Shown here: piece after piece, positions 1-8,748 of the stretch
How the letters are laid out: each line of letters begins with the position of its first letter
Numbering within the stretch: position 1 is the first letter of the stretch
Source: Luteibacter sp. Sphag1AF
GTDB lineage: Bacteria > Pseudomonadota > Gammaproteobacteria > Xanthomonadales > Rhodanobacteraceae
DNA length: 64,000 nt
Assembly: GCF_014192715.1 (NCBI RefSeq)
Contig: NZ_JACHYH010000006.1
Location: forward strand, 124,001 to 188,000
Direction: 5' to 3'
The notes under the pieces: model-generated
Seen by the model: only the letters and a program-made list of their open reading frames with translations
Database searches by the model: none
What the model was told of the DNA's origin: nothing
Made by a program: the position numbers and the translations under genes

Positions 1-881
1 ATCGCGGTCAGCACGGCGAAGAACACACCCGGGGTGATGTGCTGCAATGCCTGAGGCCGGGTGCCGAGATACACCAGAAGCGCCAGCGCAAAGGCGCCGG
101 TCGTCTGGATGGTCGCGCTGGACAGCGCGCTGGTGGAGGAAATCTTGAGGTTCAGCGAACGCGCGTGATCGGCCACCTCGTCAAACCGGGCCGTCTCATG
201 CACCTGACCGCCATAGATGCGTACTTCGCGATTCGCACCCACGGCTTCCTCGACAACACTGGTGACCGAACCCATGTTGCCCTGCAAGCGCTTGCTGATG
301 CGACGATAGCGACGGCTGACCACGGTGACGATCAATACGACGCACGGCACCAGCACAAGAAGCGCCAGGGTCAGGTACGCGCTTTGGTAGAGCATCACCG
401 AGAGCATGCCGACCACGGTCAGGCCTTCGGTCACCGCCACTTTCAGTGCGTCGGTGGACGCCTGGGCCACCTGCTCACTGGTATAGGTGATGCGGGAAAT
501 CTGCTGACCACTGGGCTCACGATTGAAGAACGTGGCCGGCAGGCGCATGTACGAGGCGAACACATCTTTGCGGATCGACTGCACGACACCGCGCCCGATG
601 TACGCCACGCCGTAGTCGGTGGCATAGGACGCCACGCCGCGCACAAGGAAGATGCTCATGATCCAGATGGGCATCCAGAAGATCGTGTGCGCGTCCTTGT
701 TGGTGAACAGGTCGTCGATCAGCGGGCGGATCAGGTTGGTGAACAGCGCCAGGCAGGCCGGATCAATGATCATGCCGACGATGGCGATGAGGCCGATGCT
801 CCAGTAGCGGCTGGTGTAGCCAAGCAGGCGCTTGTAGGTGCGCCAGCTCTCGACGTCCCAGACTTTCAATTTGGCACTCAC
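1..881 (-). CDS. msbA: Lipid A export ABC transporter MsbA (5' part, cut by window edge)
   Basis: This is the N-terminal part (about 293 residues) of a fused permease/ATPase of the MsbA type, which flips lipid A-core across the inner membrane. The visible part is the transmembrane domain: it begins VSAKLKVWDVESWRTYKRLL and contains the elbow and helices with LIRPLIDDLF and the coupling region MRLPATFFNREPSGQQISR, typical of MsbA. The nucleotide-binding domain lies beyond position 1. The GTG start at 881-879 overlaps the exbD stop in a GTGA arrangement, so it is translationally coupled to exbBD. Comparable Xanthomonadales loci continue with lpxK downstream, which cannot be seen here. The start is chosen by the overlap; no upstream ATG fits. 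Confidence 0.9.
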   Translation of the reverse strand, partial: MSAKLKVWDVESWRTYKRLLGYTSRYWSIGLIAIVGMIIDPACLALFTNLIRPLIDDLFTNKDAHTIFWMPIWIMSIFLVRGVASYATDYGVAYIGRGVVQSIRKDVFASYMRLPATFFNREPSGQQISRITYTSEQVAQASTDALKVAVTEGLTVVGMLSVMLYQSAYLTLALLVLVPCVVLIVTVVSRRYRRISKRLQGNMGSVTSVVEEAVGANREVRIYGGQVHETARFDEVADHARSLNLKISSTSALSSATIQTTGAFALALLVYLGTRPQALQHITPGVFFAVLTA

Positions 882-1306
882 TTGTCGGAGGCCGCTTCGG
901 TGGGCGTGGTGGCAATGGACAGATGGCTGAAGCCAAGCTGGCCCAGCGCGTCCATGGCGCGCACGACATTCTGGTGCGCCGTCATGGCGTCGGCACGAAT
1001 GACGACAAGCCGTTCGCGATCGTTGCCGGCCACGCGTTCGATCGCCGTTTTGAGCGGATCAATGCCATCTCCCAGCACTTCATCGCTGCCCACGGAGTAA
1101 TGACCATCGCGATCGACCACGACGGTGAGCGCCTGGGCGGTGGCGTCCCTGGCCTCGGCGCTCGCCTTGGGCAGGTTGACCTGCATGCGCGAGTGCTCAA
1201 TGAACGTGGTGCTGAGCACGAAGAACATCAACAGTGTGAGCAGCACGTCGATCAGCGAGATCACGTTGATCTCGAAGTCGTCTTCTCTGCGGGAACCAAT
1301 GCGCAT
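878..1306 (-). CDS. exbD: Biopolymer transport protein ExbD
   Basis: ExbD/TolR-family inner-membrane protein that works with ExbB (and usually TonB) to convert proton motive force into energy for outer-membrane uptake. The 142-residue product has a short cytoplasmic N-terminus (MRIGSRREDDFEINVISLID), one transmembrane helix at about 15-36 carrying the conserved aspartate (Asp20), and a periplasmic domain. The longest ORF starts further upstream inside exbB; the ATG at 1306 is chosen because it gives the normal family length and places the gene 4 nt after the exbB stop. It overlaps msbA by 4 nt. No tonB is adjacent, so the partner could be elsewhere, or this pair could serve msbA-linked envelope functions. 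Confidence 0.92.
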   Translation of the reverse strand: MRIGSRREDDFEINVISLIDVLLTLLMFFVLSTTFIEHSRMQVNLPKASAEARDATAQALTVVVDRDGHYSVGSDEVLGDGIDPLKTAIERVAGNDRERLVVIRADAMTAHQNVVRAMDALGQLGFSHLSIATTPTEAASDK

Positions 1307-1310
1307 GGGA

Positions 1311-1964
1311 TCAGCCGGCGGTCGACACGCTGTCGGCCGGTGCGCGGCGGCGCACGACCGGACGCGGTGCGGACAGGTCGTCCAGCAGCGCGGTGGCTTC
1401 CTTTTCCATTTCGACAACGTAGCCGCTGACGCGCGAACGGAAGTAGCGGTGCAGGACGTACGCGGGAATGGAAACGATCAGGCCGAACGCGGTGCAGATC
1501 AGTGCTTCGCCGATGCCACCGGCCATTTTCATGGGGTCGCCAATACCGCCCATCATCACGTTGAGGAACATGCGGATGAGACCGATGACGGTGCCGAGCA
1601 GTCCGAGCAGCGGGCCGATGAGCGCAATGGTGCCCAGGGTGCTGAGGTAACGCTCCATGCGGTGGACGACGTGGCGGCCGGTGTCTTCGATGCGCTCTTT
1701 GATGAGTTCGCGCGGACGGTCGCGCACGGCCAGTGCGCCGGCGAGCAGTTCGCCCAGGGGGGAGCCGTTTTCAAGGGCCTTGAGGTGTGCGGCGTCGAGT
1801 GTGTTGGAACGCGCCCACTGGCGCACTTCAGCACCAAGGCCAGGCGGAAGCACGGAGGAACGGCGCAGCGCCCAGAAGCGTTCGAGCACGATCGCCAGGG
1901 CGATCGCGGAGCAGATAAGAATCGGCAGAAGGGCCCAGCCGCCTGCCATCAAGATATCGAGCAC
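1311..1964 (-). CDS. exbB: Biopolymer transport protein ExbB
   Basis: ExbB/TolQ/MotA-family proton channel subunit, about 217 residues, with an N-terminal membrane helix (GGWALLPILICSAIALAIVL) and two C-terminal helices around residues 110-180 (VIGLIRMFLNVMMGG and GEALICTAFGLIVSIPAYVL). It forms the motor with the ExbD encoded 4 nt downstream. The ORF is open far upstream, but the GTG at 1964, giving MLDILMAGG-type N-terminus, matches the family; the upstream extension reads as junk. A TATGAT-like -10 element lies about 40 nt before this start. First gene of an exbB-exbD-msbA unit. Confidence 0.9.
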   Translation of the reverse strand: MLDILMAGGWALLPILICSAIALAIVLERFWALRRSSVLPPGLGAEVRQWARSNTLDAAHLKALENGSPLGELLAGALAVRDRPRELIKERIEDTGRHVVHRMERYLSTLGTIALIGPLLGLLGTVIGLIRMFLNVMMGGIGDPMKMAGGIGEALICTAFGLIVSIPAYVLHRYFRSRVSGYVVEMEKEATALLDDLSAPRPVVRRRAPADSVSTAG

Positions 1965-2000
1965 GTTTACCCCAACCTGAAGCCGGAATGACAAGCGCGC

Positions 2001-2006
2001 ATCATA
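2001..2006 (-). promoter_or_regulatory. Possible -10 element of the exbB-exbD-msbA operon
   Basis: On the minus strand a TATGAT hexamer lies 37 nt before the chosen exbB GTG start. No good -35 hexamer at 17 nt spacing was found, so this is only a likely site. Confidence 0.3.
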
Positions 2007-2126
2007 GCAGGCCGGTTCAGGCGATCTGAGGTGCGGATAACAATTGGCGTGCTTCGCCCTTGGGCTGTGGGGCTCAGAGCCTGGCGCGCCAGAGCCCGCA
2101 AGGGCAGCGCTACCGGGCAACTGGGG

Positions 2127-2158
2127 AGAGAGGTGGCCACTTCATACGCCACCTCTCT
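2127..2158. terminator. Strong hairpin between GH92 gene and exbB promoter
   Basis: An 11-bp perfect stem (AGAGAGGTGGC with GCCACCTCTCT) with a 10-nt loop lies just beyond the stop of the GH92 gene (2166). A short T run follows on the plus strand only, so on the minus strand it is not a textbook intrinsic terminator; it may end or protect the GH92 transcript. Confidence 0.4.
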
Positions 2159-2165
2159 TTCGTTC

Positions 2166-5100
2166 TCATTGGGCGCCGAGAAATTCCAGTTCGGCCAGGC
2201 CGATGCCCTTTGCCGGGTCGGCGGCTTCAAGGCGGATGCGATACCAGGCGTGTGGCTTGGGGTCGGCTATGGCAAACGCGCGGGTTTGCTGGCGCCAGGG
2301 CCAGGATTCATGGTCGCGGGTGTCGATGGGGTACCAGTGAGTGCCGTCGTCGGAGGCTTCCACGTACCAGCGGGCGGCGTCGCCGGGGGCTTTGGCGGAT
2401 GTGAGGGCGTACATCGACACCGTCACGGGGCTGGCAAAGTGCCAGCCGAGGTCGGCGATGGCGCCGAAGCGGGATTCCGTCGTGGAGTCGTTGTCGAAGA
2501 CGCGGCGTCGGGTGGCTTCATCGGCGCTGCCCAGGGACTTGCCCGTTTTATCGTCGGTGAAGTCGTGCAGCGGCGACGGCTTGCTGCCTTCAGCGGTGAG
2601 GGACGCAGGCAGAGCGTCTTCGCCTGCCCCCCACCGGGAAGGGGTCGGCCCCATGGTGAAATCGAGGGTGGCGCCTGCGGACAGCAGTGCGTGGGGCACG
2701 GTCACGCGCGTCCACGGCTGGCCGTTGATTTTCAGACTCTGGACGTAACGATTCTGGTCACTGACGCCGGACGCGCGGATGTCGATGGTCTTGCCGTTCT
2801 CAAGACGGATGGTCATGCGGGGGAAGTACGGGGCGCCGATCACATATTCGGGCGTGCCCATGCGCAGCGGATAAAAGCCTGCCGCACCGAACAGCCACCA
2901 CGCGGACATTTCGCCATTGTCTTCGTCGCCGGGATAGCCCTGGCCGATGTCGCTGCCCGCGTAGAGGCGGGACATGGCGTCGCGCAGTTTGTCCTGGGTT
3001 TTCCAGGGCTGCCCGGCCTGGTCGTACATCCAGATGATGTGATGGGACGGCTGGTTGCTGTGGCCATACTGGCCCATGCGAACGTCACGGGCTTCGATCA
3101 TTTCGTGGATGACTTCTCCATAGCCGCCCACGGCGAAGGTTCCCGGTGCCGCGAAGAAAGCGTCGAGTCTGGCGGCAAGGGCGTCGCGGCCGCCATAGAG
3201 CGCCGCGAGACCGGCGCCATCCTGCGGGGCATGGAAGGCCATGTTCCAGCCATTGGTTTCGGTGTAGTCATCGCCCCAGCGGGTGGGATCGAAGGACGTG
3301 GCGTCGTAACGCCAGGTGCCGTCTGCGGCACGCCCCATGAAGAAGCCGGCTGGCTGGTTGAACAGGTGCACGTAACCCGTGGCGCGGGCGTGGTAGTACG
3401 CCGCATCGTCGGTGTAATGGGAGCGGTATGGGTCGGTGGCGGGCGCGGAGGTGGCGAGTGCCCGGGCGAGGTTGCCGATGGCGAAGTCGTTGATATAGCC
3501 GTCCATCGACCAGGACAAGCCTTCGTTCACGGCCGTGTCGGTATAGCCATTGAAGAGCGAACGCTCGATGCCTTTACGCCCTGCCCCCTTGACGTCGCTG
3601 ACAACGGATGCGTTCTTCAGCGCGGACTGGTAGAAGCTGGCGACATCGAAGTTGCGCACGCCTTTGAGCCAGGCATCCGCGAACGCCACATCGGAACTGG
3701 TGCCGACCATCAGATCGGCGTAACCGGGCGAAGACCACCGTGCAATCCAGCCGCCGTCGCGATACTGCTGCACGAAGCCATCAATCATGTGCCCGGCTTC
3801 CGTGGGCGTCAGCAGGACGTACGCAGGCCACGCCGTGCGATAGGTGTCCCAGAAACCGTTGTTGACGTATACCTTGCCATCGACGACACGTGCGCCTGTG
3901 GTGGTGGGCGTGTCTTGTCCGGCAGGCGCGGAGAACGGGCTGGCGTAGCGGTACACGGGATGTTCCGTGGTGCCGGTGTTTTCGTAGGCCTGGTTGGGAT
4001 AAAGGAACAGGCGGTAGAGGTTGGAATACAGCGTGGCCAGTTCGTTGTCGCTGGCGCCTTCTGCCTTGATGATGCCGAGCTTCGCATCCCAGGCTTTGGC
4101 GGCGCGCTCACGCACCGTGTCGAAGGTGTCGTTCCCGTCAATTTCCTGGGCCAGATTGGCCCTGGCCTGATCCACACTGATGAGCGATGTCGCCACGCGC
4201 ATCGTCACCTGTTTATGCCTGCCGGTATCGAAGCCAAACCAGCCCGCAACGTGATCGCGCCCCTCGCCGGAAAGCATGCCGCTTTGTGCCACGGGGCGAT
4301 CAAAGGTCGCGTAGAAAAACAGGCGTGTGGCGCCCGTGGAGAGACGACTCCTGACGTCAGACCAACCCTGAATGGCGCCATGTTGCGGATCGAGCTGGAG
4401 GCCGCCCTTGTCTTCGCGATTGTCGAAGACGAGCTGCGCGCGGGCATCGCGAAAGGTGAAACGGAACATCGCGGCATGGTTGGTCGGCGTGATTTCAGTT
4501 TCGATGCCGTTATCGAAGTTGACGCGGTAGTAATCGGGCTGCGCGATTTCTGCGCCATGGTCAAACGACAGCGCACGCGTTTCCCGCTTCAGGGGCGGCG
4601 TGCCGGTGGCAACGGACGCAGGCATGACCTGGAAGGTCTGCCGGTCGCCCATCCACGGACTGGGCTCGTGCGACAGGGAGAACGCTTCGATGCGCGGGCG
4701 ATTATCGGCACCGTTGCGCTCCTGGTACTGGTAGATCCAGTTCGACCCCGCGTTGGTGGCAGGTGTCCAGAAGTTGAAGCCGTGGGGCAGCGCGACAGCC
4801 GGAAAGTTGTTGCCGCGCGAGAAGTTGCCATTGGCGTTGGAGCCGCGACGCGTGTCCACCCATTGCGAGGGACGCGTACGTGCCACGGCGTACAACGGGC
4901 TCACCTGAATGTCGTCGATCCAGCCTTCGAACGCCTTGCCTGCGGCCACATCGGTACGCACCACTATATGGCGCACGGTACGACCTTTGGCGATCCGGCC
5001 GAGCGGCACAGTCACCTTGTTCCACTGGTCAGGATAAGCAATGCGCCCTTCGCCCTGCCCTTTGGGTGTCAACGGTTGCCGGTAGCTGTCGATGGCGCCG

Positions 5101-5546
5101 CGTGCGGACGCGGTGCTGCCGTCGTCGAACACAAGGTCCACGGCAACGTAGTTGGCCGGGTTGGACAGATCGCCTTCGACCGAGCGCGGGAAGAAAACGT
5201 AGGTCAGGACGGTGTCGTCATTTACCGGCGCATTCACATCGAAGATCTGCGCCGATTCAGGCCTGCCCGAACCGGTGCCTGCATAGCGCAGCGCATGCAG
5301 CCCGGTGAATCCGACGTCGGCTTTCGCGGTAAGCACGGCGGCCGCGGGTGGCCCGCCGGTTACTTCAAGGCGAAGACCGGGGCCTGACGCAAGCGCGGGT
5401 GTGTCGTCGCCCTCTTCGAACGAGGTGGCGAACATGCCGGGCGGATACGTGCGGCCCATGACCTTGGTTGCCGCCACCGGCAGACCGTAAAGCGCCAGTG
5501 CCGAACCCAACAATGCCCCTGCCCAACCGCCCCTTGCTAACGCCAC
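2166..5546 (-). CDS. Secreted GH92 family alpha-mannosidase with C-terminal F5/8-like domain
   Basis: Glycoside hydrolase family 92 enzymes are calcium-dependent exo-acting alpha-mannosidases that trim high-mannose N-glycans or yeast mannan. The product (about 1126 residues) has an N-terminal signal peptide (ALLGSALALYGLPVAA), an N-terminal beta domain, and a helical barrel with the sequence GGYGEVIHEM near residue 807 and YPGDEDNGEMSAWWLFG near residue 869, matching the family's acid/base region. From about residue 985 the C-terminus resembles an F5/8 type C (CBM32-like) sugar-binding domain. The longest ORF reaches 5753 inside comEC; I chose the GTG at 5546 because AAGGGGG precedes it and it gives a clean signal peptide; a GTG at 5573 is the alternative. 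It likely acts in the periplasm or outside. It interrupts the usual comEC-exbB order and carries its own operator upstream. Confidence 0.9.
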   Translation of the reverse strand: MALARGGWAGALLGSALALYGLPVAATKVMGRTYPPGMFATSFEEGDDTPALASGPGLRLEVTGGPPAAAVLTAKADVGFTGLHALRYAGTGSGRPESAQIFDVNAPVNDDTVLTYVFFPRSVEGDLSNPANYVAVDLVFDDGSTASARGAIDSYRQPLTPKGQGEGRIAYPDQWNKVTVPLGRIAKGRTVRHIVVRTDVAAGKAFEGWIDDIQVSPLYAVARTRPSQWVDTRRGSNANGNFSRGNNFPAVALPHGFNFWTPATNAGSNWIYQYQERNGADNRPRIEAFSLSHEPSPWMGDRQTFQVMPASVATGTPPLKRETRALSFDHGAEIAQPDYYRVNFDNGIETEITPTNHAAMFRFTFRDARAQLVFDNREDKGGLQLDPQHGAIQGWSDVRSRLSTGATRLFFYATFDRPVAQSGMLSGEGRDHVAGWFGFDTGRHKQVTMRVATSLISVDQARANLAQEIDGNDTFDTVRERAAKAWDAKLGIIKAEGASDNELATLYSNLYRLFLYPNQAYENTGTTEHPVYRYASPFSAPAGQDTPTTTGARVVDGKVYVNNGFWDTYRTAWPAYVLLTPTEAGHMIDGFVQQYRDGGWIARWSSPGYADLMVGTSSDVAFADAWLKGVRNFDVASFYQSALKNASVVSDVKGAGRKGIERSLFNGYTDTAVNEGLSWSMDGYINDFAIGNLARALATSAPATDPYRSHYTDDAAYYHARATGYVHLFNQPAGFFMGRAADGTWRYDATSFDPTRWGDDYTETNGWNMAFHAPQDGAGLAALYGGRDALAARLDAFFAAPGTFAVGGYGEVIHEMIEARDVRMGQYGHSNQPSHHIIWMYDQAGQPWKTQDKLRDAMSRLYAGSDIGQGYPGDEDNGEMSAWWLFGAAGFYPLRMGTPEYVIGAPYFPRMTIRLENGKTIDIRASGVSDQNRYVQSLKINGQPWTRVTVPHALLSAGATLDFTMGPTPSRWGAGEDALPASLTAEGSKPSPLHDFTDDKTGKSLGSADEATRRRVFDNDSTTESRFGAIADLGWHFASPVTVSMYALTSAKAPGDAARWYVEASDDGTHWYPIDTRDHESWPWRQQTRAFAIADPKPHAWYRIRLEAADPAKGIGLAELEFLGAQ

Positions 5547-5575
5547 GCGCCACCCCCTTTTGATCGGAATCACCG

Positions 5576-5593
5576 ATTTAAATCGTTCTAAAT
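5576..5593. promoter_or_regulatory. LacI-family-type operator upstream of the GH92 gene
   Basis: The 18-nt sequence ATTTAAATCGTTCTAAAT is an imperfect palindrome centred on CG, with 7 of 9 half-site positions matching. This is the architecture of LacI/GalR-family operators. It lies about 30 nt before the chosen GH92 start, in an AT-rich patch unlike the surrounding GC-rich DNA. The regulator is not in this window. Confidence 0.5.
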
Positions 5594-5634
5594 GGCAAGT
5601 GTCAAACTGCGGCGCAACATGGACAGCCGTCCAC

Positions 5635-7944
5635 TCATGGCTCGCGCCAGTACGGCGAGCGGTGTTCGCGCCAGCGCCGGACGACGAACGGAAGCGCTGT
5701 GGGCGGGAATGCAAGCTCAACGGCCCCCGCTGCATCCGTCGATTCAAAATCACCCACCGCCCGATATCGGGTCACGACGGATGGATGCGGATGGTGGAAG
5801 CGATTTCGCCATCCGGCTGAGGCAACCGCCAGCGAAGGCCGGTATGCGTCTACAAACGCGGCCGTGGAGGAATGGCGGCTTCCGTGGTGCGGCACGGTCA
5901 TGACGGTTGGAAAACGGGAAGCCTGTTCACGCGAGGTCAGCACGCGCTCCGCGACCGGGCCGATATCACCGGTGAGCAGCAATCGGGAAGCGGCGCCCTC
6001 GATGGACAGTACGCAGGATCGATCGTTGCCGGCGCGGTAGCGATCGTCAGGCGCAGGATGGATAAAGCGGAAGGTCACGCCTTCCCAGTGCCACGACTGG
6101 CGCGTATCGCATGGCTTGCCTGCGATGGCGGAGCGCGCCGGTTCACCGAGATACACCGACGCCTGCGGATATCGCGCCGCAACCGATGCCGCGCCGCCTG
6201 CATGGTCGTTGTCGCCATGGCTGATGACCAGCGTGTGGATGTCGCGGATGCCGAGCGCATCCAGGGCCGGCAACACGATGCCTGCGCCCGCGTCCGAACC
6301 GCCTCCATAGGCGGCACCCGTGTCGTAGACGAGCACGTGTGCCTGCGTGCGCACGACCACCGCCAGCCCCTGCCCCACATCGAGCACCCAGGCGCGAAAG
6401 GCGCCATGGGCGGGCACGCTGGCGCCAGGAAACGCCAGAGGCAGGAACGCGAATGTCCCGGCACTGCGCAACGGCCATCCCCTTGGAGCAAACAGCCACA
6501 TCGCGCCGAGCATGGCGAGCAATACGCGCCACAGTCCGCCCTGAGGCACGGATACGTGCGAGCCCGGCCACGCCGCCATCTGTTCCAGCACCCACCATTG
6601 TCCGCCCATCGCCCATGACGCGGCAGCCAGCAGCGGTGAAACGGCAACCGGGGCAAGCAGCATGCACACGCATGCCAGCAGGGTGAGTGGCACCACCACC
6701 ATGCTGACGAAAGGTGCGGCAACGAGGTTGGCTGGCAATCCCACCAGCGACGCCGCGCCAAAGAAGAACAGGCAAAGCGGAAACAGCCCGGCGGTCATGA
6801 GGCATTGTGTACGCCACAGCCCGATGAGCACGTGCCGCCAGCCGCGACCAGGGGGCGGCAGGCAGACCATCAGCAGCAGGACGCCGCCGAATGAAAGCCA
6901 GAAACCGCCCGACAACACGGCCAGCGGATCGGCGGCCAGCACGATCAGCAGGCTGAGCGACAGCGTGGAAAGTCCACTGGCCTGCCGACGCGAGCACACC
7001 GCAAGCACGACAACCGCAATCATCAGCAGCGTGCGCACCGTGGGCAGGCTCAGCCCGGCGAGCACGCCGTAACCGATAGCCACGATCATGCCCACCACAA
7101 CCTGCACACGCCGCCGCGCGAAGCGAAGTGCCAGCCACGGAACGCAGGCGTAGAGCACCGTTACAAGGGCGCCTCCCCCAACGGCAGCCACCCCGACATG
7201 AAAGCCCGAGATCGCAATGAGATGGGACACGCCTGTGGCGCGCGCCACCGACCAGTCTGCGGGCGTCAATGCGCGGGTATCGCCAACGGCCAGTGCTTTC
7301 AACAGACGTCCGTCGACGGGACCGAGCGCGGCGTCGATGGCACTGGCAATGCGTTCCCGCCATCGGTCGGCGCACAGGTTCGATGGCGTGAGCGACTGAT
7401 TGTCGACGCTGTCGCGCACATACCCGGTGGCCGCGATGCCTCGTTGCAATGCACTGCGTTCGGCATCCGCGGGGCCGGGATTGGCGAGGCCGCGCGGGCG
7501 CTTCAGGCGAACACGAAGTTGCCAGCGCTCGCATGCATGCAGCGGCGCCGGCACACGAAACCACGACAGCCGCAGGTCACCGCGCAGTGACGTGGATGTA
7601 CTGCTTTCCGGGCGGAAGACGAACGAGGCGTCCGCACCTTCGCTGCGCGGAAGATCGACGATACGACCGATCACGGTCATGTCCTGCCCTTCCCACTCAG
7701 GGGCGAGCCGCCGTTCCAGCCCGAGCGAGCCGTGGAGCATGGCCCAGCCCGCACCAAGCACCACCAGCGCTACCCAGCGCCATGCGCTGCGCCGCAGGCA
7801 CCACGCACACCCGAACGCCGCCAGCGCGACGAGTGCGGACGCGAGCGGTGATGGCAACTGAGACAGCCCCTGTGCGGCCACCACGCCCACCAGCGTGGCT
7901 ATTGCCACGCGAGGCAGGATCGGTTCGGCCGAAACAGAAGGCAT
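5635..7944 (-). CDS. comEC: DNA internalisation protein ComEC/Rec2
   Basis: Inner-membrane channel for uptake of single-stranded DNA during natural transformation. The 769-residue protein has the family layout: an N-terminal domain with two hydrophobic segments (DUF4131-like), a competence domain of several membrane helices (SHLIAISGFHVGVAAVGGG is the diagnostic core at about residue 240), and a C-terminal metallo-beta-lactamase-like domain with HGDNDHAGG near residue 571 and a second histidine motif in VPHHGSRHSST. Length is normal. The ATG at 7944 is used. Downstream gene order in relatives is exbB; here the GH92 gene is in between. Confidence 0.95.
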   Translation of the reverse strand: MPSVSAEPILPRVAIATLVGVVAAQGLSQLPSPLASALVALAAFGCAWCLRRSAWRWVALVVLGAGWAMLHGSLGLERRLAPEWEGQDMTVIGRIVDLPRSEGADASFVFRPESSTSTSLRGDLRLSWFRVPAPLHACERWQLRVRLKRPRGLANPGPADAERSALQRGIAATGYVRDSVDNQSLTPSNLCADRWRERIASAIDAALGPVDGRLLKALAVGDTRALTPADWSVARATGVSHLIAISGFHVGVAAVGGGALVTVLYACVPWLALRFARRRVQVVVGMIVAIGYGVLAGLSLPTVRTLLMIAVVVLAVCSRRQASGLSTLSLSLLIVLAADPLAVLSGGFWLSFGGVLLLMVCLPPPGRGWRHVLIGLWRTQCLMTAGLFPLCLFFFGAASLVGLPANLVAAPFVSMVVVPLTLLACVCMLLAPVAVSPLLAAASWAMGGQWWVLEQMAAWPGSHVSVPQGGLWRVLLAMLGAMWLFAPRGWPLRSAGTFAFLPLAFPGASVPAHGAFRAWVLDVGQGLAVVVRTQAHVLVYDTGAAYGGGSDAGAGIVLPALDALGIRDIHTLVISHGDNDHAGGAASVAARYPQASVYLGEPARSAIAGKPCDTRQSWHWEGVTFRFIHPAPDDRYRAGNDRSCVLSIEGAASRLLLTGDIGPVAERVLTSREQASRFPTVMTVPHHGSRHSSTAAFVDAYRPSLAVASAGWRNRFHHPHPSVVTRYRAVGDFESTDAAGAVELAFPPTALPFVVRRWREHRSPYWREP

Positions 7945-7986
7945 GGACGCAACCTGCGCGGGGCGGGACGTCCGAGATTAGAGGTG

Positions 7987-8016
7987 ACGCGTCGAGGCAT
8001 GGGCGCCTCGACGCGT
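7987..8016. terminator. Perfect 12-bp hairpin between lolD and comEC
   Basis: ACGCGTCGAGGC pairs exactly with GCCTCGACGCGT across a 6-nt loop. It lies 25 nt after the lolD stop and 43 nt before the comEC start. There is no T run, so it is a likely transcript end or attenuator rather than a proven intrinsic terminator. Confidence 0.5.
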
Positions 8017-8040
8017 AGGGCTCACGCGCGAGCCGCGCGC

Positions 8041-8748
8041 TCAGCGCTCGATCAGCTCGCCCGCGTGCAGTTCCAGCGTGCGATCCATGCGGGCCGCCAG
8101 GCGCGAGTCGTGAGTGACCAATACGAAGCTCGTGCCGATCTCCCGATTGAGTTCCAGCATCATTTCGTAGACATGCGCCGCGTTGGTTTCGTCCAGATTG
8201 CCGGTGGGCTCATCGCCCAGCACGCAGGCCGGCTTGGTGACGAGTGCGCGTGCAACCGCGCAGCGCTGCCGCTCGCCGCCGGACATTTCTGCCGGACGAT
8301 GACGCAGACGCGAACCCAGACCCACTCGCTCCAGCAACTCGCGCGCCTCGCGCTCGGCCTGCGCAATGGCCGTGCCACGGATCAGCAGCGGCATGCACAC
8401 GTTTTCAAGCGCAGTGAATTCGGGCAGCAGATGATGGAACTGGTAGATGAAACCGAGCGAGCGATTGCGTACGCGACCGCGTTCGGCATCGGACAGATCG
8501 GACAGCACATGGCCGTCCACTTCCACCCTGCCTGCGGTTAGCGTGTCCAGGCCGCCAATGATATGCAGCAGCGTGCTCTTGCCCGAGCCCGACGCTCCCA
8601 CGATCGACATGGTCTGCCCGCGACGAAGTTCAAAGTTGACGTTCGTGAGCACGTCGGTGCGCAGATCGCCTTCCTGATAGACCTTGGCCACGCCCGTGGC
8701 GCGGAGCACAACGTCCCCGGATGCGGGGCTTTGCTGAGTATTATTCAT
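8041..8748 (-). CDS. lolD: Lipoprotein-releasing system ATP-binding protein LolD
   Basis: ATPase of the LolCDE complex that extracts mature outer-membrane lipoproteins from the inner membrane and hands them to LolA. The 235-residue product has Walker [10 protein letters not shown] at residues 51-59, the LolD-type Q loop region [22 protein letters not shown], the signature [15 protein letters not shown], and Walker [13 protein letters not shown]. It overlaps the end of lolC by 8 nt, so the two are co-translated. Length and motifs match the family closely. Confidence 0.96.
   Translation of the reverse strand: MNNTQQSPASGDVVLRATGVAKVYQEGDLRTDVLTNVNFELRRGQTMSIVGASGSGKSTLLHIIGGLDTLTAGRVEVDGHVLSDLSDAERGRVRNRSLGFIYQFHHLLPEFTALENVCMPLLIRGTAIAQAEREARELLERVGLGSRLRHRPAEMSGGERQRCAVARALVTKPACVLGDEPTGNLDETNAAHVYEMMLELNREIGTSFVLVTHDSRLAARMDRTLELHAGELIER

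Noticed and set aside
2033-2045. GCGGATAACAATT, identical to part of the E. coli lac operator
   Set aside because: Only one half of the operator is present and no symmetric partner exists; likely chance, and the better LacI-type site is at 5,576.
2031-5387. 1118-residue plus-strand ORF across the GH92 gene
   Set aside because: It is the opposite strand of a gene with clear GH92 motifs and a signal peptide; its sequence has no domain and is an artefact of high GC.
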